From: Candidatus Saccharimonadia bacterium
GTDB lineage: Bacteria; Patescibacteriota; Saccharimonadia; Saccharimonadales; SZUA-47
Direction: 5' to 3'
DNA length: 8,478 bases
NCBI GenBank assembly: GCA_938050265.1
Contig: CALLJT010000020.1
Coordinates: forward strand, 1-8,478
In this document: one piece after another, positions 6,198-8,478 of the stretch
Layout: the number at the start of each line of letters is the position of its first letter
Position numbering within the stretch: the stretch's first letter is position 1
Notes under the pieces: model-generated
The model's database searches: none
What the model was told of the DNA's origin: nothing
Seen by the model: the letters and a program-made list of their open reading frames with translations, nothing else
Translations under genes and position numbers: made by a program

Positions 6198-6308
6198 ACA
6201 CTTTCATCTTTGCTCTAGGATAGTTGCCAAGAGAAAGTGCTACTCACAGTGTCACTAGCACTGTTCCGGCTGCTCACCCCTGAATATGAATGAATTTTAC
6301 CGAAGTAA

Positions 6309-6324
6309 TCTGCCAGCTGGCGGA
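6309..6324. repeat. Near-perfect 16-bp palindrome
   Basis: TCTGCCAG followed by CTGGCGGA is self-complementary except for one T·G wobble, centred at 6316/6317. Palindromes of this kind can be protein-binding sites or zero-loop hairpins. It lies in the gene-free region. Confidence 0.4.
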
Positions 6325-6343
6325 CGGAAAATCCATGGTTAAT

Positions 6344-6368
6344 CAGGGGAGGGGAGTGCCCTTCCCTG
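6344..6368 (+). repeat. Ten-bp hairpin (CAGGGGAGGG / CCCTTCCCTG)
   Basis: The arms at 6344-6353 and 6359-6368 pair over ten bases with one G·T wobble around a GAGTG loop. A CCCCTGA copy near 6277-6283 could pair with the left arm instead, giving alternative structures. Confidence 0.45.
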
Positions 6369-6516
6369 GCCTCAGGAACTATAGGCTGCGGTGTGAGTGC
6401 CTCAGTTTTGATTGGGACGAGTGATTTTATTGCAACTTGACGCACGCGACAACAACGACGTACAGCTACAATAAAACGAACGGTTAAAATAAAATCGCTC
6501 GCAACCAACCAAAAGT

Positions 6517-6542
6517 CTCAAGTTCGATACATGAAACTTGAG
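6517..6542. repeat. Eight-bp inverted repeat (CTCAAGTT / AACTTGAG)
   Basis: Perfect 8-bp arms at 6517-6524 and 6535-6542 flank a 10-base loop. No T-run follows. It could be a hairpin or a protein-binding site. Confidence 0.4.
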
Positions 6543-6800
6543 CAAGACGCATGATCTAAAAACAAAGTGCATGCAGCAATAGGGCCTCAGATTCTCTATG
6601 ACATGCAGCACTCCAATCTGATTGTTGATAGAACATACGCTTGAAAAGCATAGACGTCATATGGCATACTAGTTACTACAGACGACGTGGGTTAAGGGCA
6701 TACAGCTTAAGACCAAAAAACAAAAAATATTTAAAAACTAAAAATAAAAAAGAAAGGATTTTACGCTTAGCTTTTATTCCCAGTGAGGGAAAAGAGCAGT

Positions 6801-6827
6801 CCGAGTTCGGATTTATTCCGAACCCGG
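6801..6827 (+). repeat. Strong 11-bp hairpin with one mismatch
   Basis: CCGAGTTCGGA (6801-6811) and TCCGAACCCGG (6817-6827) pair at ten of eleven positions around a TTTAT loop. No T-run follows. It is 30 bases before the first of three TATGAGC repeats and 140 bases before the terminator. Confidence 0.5.
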
Positions 6828-6856
6828 CACGATGAGAAAAACCGCCAGGTTTGTCT

Positions 6857-6890
6857 TATGAGCGTAAGCGAAAGTATATGAGCTATGAGC
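6857..6890 (+). repeat. Three copies of TATGAGC, each holding an ATG
   Basis: TATGAGC occurs at 6857-6863, 6877-6883 and 6884-6890. Each provides an ATG-AGC start in a different frame or position, leading to peptides of 7, 22 and 10 codons. Confidence 0.45.
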
Positions 6891-6946
6891 AATCAAACAC
6901 AGACGGACTACTTGTAAAAGTGTTCGACAAACTGTTCACCGTATAA
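6878..6946 (+). CDS. Possible 22-residue peptide
   Basis: ATG 6878 opens a 22-codon frame ending TAA at 6944-6946. The C-terminal half (GLLVKVFDKLFTV) could form an amphipathic helix. A 7-codon frame (6858-6881) ends with TGA overlapping this ATG as ATGA, and a weak AGG lies eight bases before ATG 6858. The terminator begins 20 bases after the stop. Support is only the layout; a frame this short can arise by chance. Confidence 0.2.
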   Translation: MSYEQSNTDGLLVKVFDKLFTV

Positions 6947-6966
6947 ACCGGAACGAACAACAACAT

Positions 6967-7000
6967 AAACTTCTCCGAGGTAAAATTCGGAGAAGTTTTT
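6967..7000 (+). terminator. Intrinsic terminator
   Basis: AAACTTCTCCGA (6967-6978) and TCGGAGAAGTTT (6987-6998) form a perfect 12-bp stem around an 8-base loop, running into a T5 tract (6996-7000). It ends any plus-strand transcript from the gene-free region and insulates the next gene. Confidence 0.9.
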
Positions 7001-7006
7001 GGTCGG

Positions 7007-7015
7007 TGTTAATAT
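7007..7015 (+). promoter_or_regulatory. Extended -10 promoter element before the 7022 gene
   Basis: TG at 7007-7008 plus TAATAT at 7010-7015 form an extended -10. The expected start is at or next to ATG 7022, six bases after the box, so the message may be leaderless. No matching -35 is visible because the terminator occupies that stretch. Confidence 0.5.
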
Positions 7016-7021
7016 AGGGTC

Positions 7022-7456
7022 ATGCAGAAGTATGACTTTTTTATTGCCGGGCGATGGCGTAACCGCGATGAAGTTGCAGCGGTCACACAGATCGTGCGCG
7101 ATGCTGGATTCACTGCATTCTGCTTTCTTGAGAACGATTACACTGAATTCTTAGAGAAGAACGGCTTGGATGCTTCAGCAATGGAGTCGGAGAATACGGA
7201 GTCGATGTCGCTCGATCACCCGCTTATTCAAGAGATATATAAACGCGATATTGAAGGCCAAGAAGCGTCAGATAATTTTCTAGTCGTGTTGCCTGCCGGG
7301 ACCGCGGCTCACATGGAGTCGGGTATATCGTACGGAATGGGCAAGAAGTGCTACGCAGTGGGTGCTCCAGAAAAGACAGAGACGCTCTACGCGATTTTTG
7401 AAGAGATCTTTGAGGATAATACGGCTTTGCAGGCTTGGCTGGCAAACAAGAAGTAA
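7022..7456 (+). CDS. Nucleoside 2-deoxyribosyltransferase-like protein
   Basis: This 144-residue protein has the layout of the nucleoside 2-deoxyribosyltransferase superfamily. The first strand and loop are YDFFIAGRW (4-12). The core is SDNFLVVLPAGTAAHMESGISYGMGKKCYAVG (83-114), in which E99 (HMESG) sits where the family's catalytic glutamate is, followed by the typical AxxxGK helix end. Classical members exchange bases between deoxynucleosides in salvage; relatives hydrolyse nucleotides. The middle section (40-80, acidic) does not tell the substrate. The length fits the family. The start ATG 7022 has only AGGG two bases upstream, too close for normal Shine-Dalgarno use, and an extended -10 sits six bases before it. 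It stands alone between a terminator and the tRNA. The superfamily is likely and the reaction unproven. Confidence 0.7.
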   Translation: MQKYDFFIAGRWRNRDEVAAVTQIVRDAGFTAFCFLENDYTEFLEKNGLDASAMESENTESMSLDHPLIQEIYKRDIEGQEASDNFLVVLPAGTAAHMESGISYGMGKKCYAVGAPEKTETLYAIFEEIFEDNTALQAWLANKK

Positions 7457-7459
7457 ATT

Positions 7460-7468
7460 TGCTACAAT
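7460..7468 (+). promoter_or_regulatory. Extended -10 promoter element for the tRNA
   Basis: TG (7460-7461) one base before TACAAT (7463-7468) gives an extended -10, with only a poor -35 (TGGCAA at 7440-7445). The predicted start near 7475 leaves a leader of about 22 bases for RNase P to remove. Confidence 0.45.
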
Positions 7469-7497
7469 TTATCTCTGTTAATGTGTATCGGTAGTAT

Positions 7498-7574
7498 GGC
7501 AGGGTAGCTCAGATGGTTAGAGCGCAGGACTCATAAGCCTGAGGTCACGAGTTCAATTCTCGTCCCTGCTACCA
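7498..7574 (+). tRNA. tRNA with CAU anticodon (elongator Met most likely; Ile2 possible)
   Basis: This 77-base tRNA folds into a full cloverleaf. The acceptor GGCAGGG/CCCTGCT pairs at all positions, with G1·U72 as a wobble. The D stem is GCTC/GAGC, the anticodon loop CTCATAA has CAT at 7532-7534, the variable loop is AGGTC, and the T arm is ACGAG-TTCAATT-CTCGT. A73 and the CCA end are encoded. The anticodon stem CAGGA/GCCTG has an A·G mismatch at 31-39. It lacks the three G-C pairs and the 1-72 mismatch of initiator tRNA. A CAU tRNA can be elongator Met, or Ile2 after lysidine modification of C34 by TilS; sequence alone does not decide, and tilS begins about 730 bases downstream. Confidence 0.95.
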
Positions 7575-7610
7575 AACAAAGCCCACCCCATGAGGGTGGT
7601 TTTTGTTTGG
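7572..7610. terminator. Intrinsic terminator after the tRNA, possibly bidirectional
   Basis: CCACCC (7583-7588) and GGGTGG (7594-7599) form the core stem with a CATGA loop and a T5 tract (7600-7604). An outer perfect 9-bp arm pair (7572-7580 with 7602-7610) lengthens it and includes the tRNA CCA. On the minus strand the same stem precedes GCTTTGTTTGG, so it may also end the HD-gene transcript. Confidence 0.85.
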
Positions 7611-7672
7611 AGGAGTAGCGTTCTTCCGCGATAGTTTGTCCGCAGGGCTCAGGCAATGGAGTTTGATACCCG

Positions 7673-8284
7673 CTAGCTGGCTTTGCCAGGGCTAAAGTAC
7701 TCGTCGTGGTCGAGGATGTGTTGGCGGAGGACTTTCCAGATTTCGTGGACATCTGTGTGTGGTTTGGTTTTTTCGTCTTTGTTTTTGATGATGTTGCCGC
7801 GCTCGATGCCTTCTTCGTGCCAGATTTTGCCTTGCGCCTGGATGTTCACTAGCATTCCACAGATTTTATCGAGAGTTTTCACAAACACAGCCTCGTCATC
7901 TGACTGGCTTTCGTATGCGTGAATTGCCGCGCTCATGTCGTTGAAGTCTGGCCAGTCAGCCGCGATCTGTTTGATTGCTTTCGCTTCGCGTTCGTCTTTT
8001 TGTGCCTGCTGTGCATCGGTGCGACCAATCGCCATGACATCGCCTGCGTGAATTTCGACCATGTCGTGTACGAGTGCGTACTGGATAACCGTATTCTTGT
8101 CGAGCTCTGGTACGTGCTGGCACATGTACCACGCAATCATTGCGAGACTGTAGCTATGTTCGACGTCATTTTCATAGTGGTGTTTGCTGCCACGCGGCAG
8201 TGCGATCACTCGCTCGATATTGATGAGCTTTGTGATTTCACCTTGCAGATCAAGCAATCTGTATGCAATTTTTTCATAATCCAC
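7673..8284 (-). CDS. HD-domain phosphohydrolase (YfbR / 5'-deoxynucleotidase-like)
   Basis: The 203-residue protein matches the HD-domain hydrolase family that includes YfbR. The metal ligands appear in order: H43 in DVEHSYSLAM, H73-D74 in LVHDMVEIHAGD, and D139 in VKTLDKICGML. E77 and D82 in the HDxxEIxxGD motif also fit the family. YfbR-type enzymes remove phosphate from deoxynucleoside monophosphates using a divalent metal. The substrate here is inferred, and other HD_3 proteins act on different nucleotides. The start is GTG 8284; an in-frame stop lies just upstream, so no longer form exists. There is no Shine-Dalgarno; TGA followed by GATAAT (8296-8291) forms an extended -10 six bases from the start codon, so the message may be leaderless. 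It is divergent from tilS across 17 bp. Confidence 0.85.
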   Translation of the reverse strand: MDYEKIAYRLLDLQGEITKLINIERVIALPRGSKHHYENDVEHSYSLAMIAWYMCQHVPELDKNTVIQYALVHDMVEIHAGDVMAIGRTDAQQAQKDEREAKAIKQIAADWPDFNDMSAAIHAYESQSDDEAVFVKTLDKICGMLVNIQAQGKIWHEEGIERGNIIKNKDEKTKPHTDVHEIWKVLRQHILDHDEYFSPGKAS

Positions 8285-8301
8285 GGTATCATTATCTCAC
8301 A
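8285..8301. promoter_or_regulatory. 17-bp divergent gap between the HD gene and tilS
   Basis: The gap holds the near-palindrome TATCATTATC (8287-8296). On the minus strand it gives GATAAT as -10 for the HD gene; on the plus strand TATCAT or CATTAT could serve tilS. Any -35 elements must lie inside the opposite gene. Confidence 0.45.
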
Positions 8302-8478
8302 ATGAAGAAAACATACATACTGGCAATAAGCGGAGGAGTGGATTCTGTTGTGCTGCTGCATCTGTTTGCCCAGCGGAGAGCAGAGGCACTGCAGAAAAAC
8401 GACGAGCTGACGAACCTGCCTGTGGTGGTGGTAGCGCACTTTGATCACGGCATACGGCCAGATTCGCATATTGACGAG
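8302..8478 (+). CDS. tilS: tRNA(Ile)-lysidine synthetase, N-terminal part, cut by window edge
   Basis: The visible 59 residues begin MKKTYILAISGGVDSVVLLH, with SGGVDS as the PP-loop that binds ATP in this N-type ATP pyrophosphatase. They continue to VVVVAHFDHGIRPDSHIDE, the AHxDHxLRxxSxxDE signature of TilS. The enzyme attaches lysine to C34 of tRNA-Ile2 (CAU) so that it reads AUA codons; it is cytosolic and essential in most bacteria. The C-terminal part is beyond the right edge. The start ATG 8302 has no Shine-Dalgarno, and CATTAT or TATCAT lies six to nine bases upstream, so translation may be leaderless. Its nearest neighbours are the divergent HD gene and a CAU tRNA. Confidence 0.93.
   Translation, partial: MKKTYILAISGGVDSVVLLHLFAQRRAEALQKNDELTNLPVVVVAHFDHGIRPDSHIDE

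Larger units (their letters stand above)
6198..6966. other. Long region without a convincing gene, rich in inverted repeats
   Basis: About 770 bases hold no open frame with a good start, Shine-Dalgarno and recognisable product. It contains a 16-bp near-palindrome around GCCAGCTGGC (6309-6324), a hairpin at 6344-6368, one at 6517-6542, an A-rich tract at about 6711-6765, a weaker hairpin near 6769-6798 and a strong one at 6801-6827. A plus-strand intrinsic terminator closes it at 6967-7000. It could be a long 3' untranslated region of the CPFC transcript, one or two non-coding RNAs, or the remains of an insertion. I looked for tmRNA, RNase P RNA, SRP RNA and rRNA hallmarks and found none that hold. 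Confidence 0.5.

Noticed and set aside
6305..6335. Minus-strand CCGTCCGCCAGCTGGCA resembles part of the E. coli tmRNA 3' region
   Set aside because: The match is largely the self-complementary GCCAGCTGGC, and the expected flanking tmRNA motifs are absent.
6425..6475. Possible tmRNA tag frame (ending DVQLQ, stop TAA) in the gene-free region
   Set aside because: No UUCGAC-type 5' motif, no tRNA-like 3' end with CCA, and the tag does not end in the usual Ala-rich residues.
6690..6712. TTAAGGGCATACAGC looks like the 5' end of a 23S rRNA
   Set aside because: The similarity stops after about a dozen bases and no further rRNA sequence follows.
6183..6827. CRISPR array
   Set aside because: The repeats seen are single inverted repeats of different sequence, with no regular direct-repeat and spacer pattern.
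6641..6835. 64-codon plus-strand frame starting with TTG
   Set aside because: No Shine-Dalgarno, it runs through the A-rich tract and into a hairpin, and the Lys-rich product looks like translated low-complexity DNA.
7531..7752. Minus-strand frame of 73 codons covering the tRNA, with a GTRIELVTSGL-like end
   Set aside because: It is antisense to the tRNA and its terminator. This peptide string is a familiar artefact of translating tRNA genes, and it also overlaps the real HD gene.

Overview
The window reads like a chromosomal segment of a candidate-phyla-radiation bacterium, most plausibly Candidatus Saccharibacteria (TM7). This is inferred from gene content, short intergenic gaps and moderate GC, and no marker gene proves it. 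TGA ends at least one gene and no long gene needs TGA as a sense codon. That argues against the groups that recode UGA as glycine (Absconditabacteria, Gracilibacteria).

Region 1 (1-2372, minus strand) is an operon-like run of four genes. Read 5' to 3' on the minus strand they are: a two-pass membrane protein with a His- and Cys-bearing extracytoplasmic domain, a CcdA/DsbD-type thiol-electron carrier, a stand-alone ATP-cone protein, and the N-terminal part of a class I FAD disulfide reductase that runs off the left edge. The first two genes overlap by one base, the next pair is 4 bp apart, and the last gap is 98 bp. The set suggests transfer of reducing equivalents from a cytosolic flavoprotein across the membrane to external thiols.

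Region 2 (2373-5382) starts with a 100-bp divergent promoter region and contains a 969-residue P2A-type Ca2+-ATPase on the plus strand. It keeps the full set of SERCA-like Ca2+ ligands, including the M8 glutamate. It also carries an unusual extracytoplasmic M1-M2 insertion with four cysteines, which ties it to the neighbouring redox operon.

Region 3 (5383-7021, plus strand) holds two small genes and a long gap. The first encodes a 136-residue protein with a possible C-terminal helix-turn-helix, and it begins right after a -10 box inside an inverted repeat. The second encodes a 56-residue Lys/Ser-rich protein ending in CPFC, driven by a perfect consensus sigma-70 promoter and followed by a perfect 16-bp inverted repeat. 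About 800 bases without a convincing gene follow, rich in potential hairpins and closed by a strong intrinsic terminator.

Region 4 (7022-8478) holds a nucleoside 2-deoxyribosyltransferase-like gene, a CAU tRNA with its own terminator, an HD-domain phosphohydrolase on the minus strand, and the start of tilS on the plus strand. The last two genes are divergent with only 17 bp between their start codons.

Several starts (5430, 7022, 8284 and perhaps 8302) have a -10-like box about 6-8 bases upstream and no good Shine-Dalgarno sequence, which suggests leaderless mRNAs. Other genes here (2473, 5960, 1434, 725, 356) have Shine-Dalgarno sequences.
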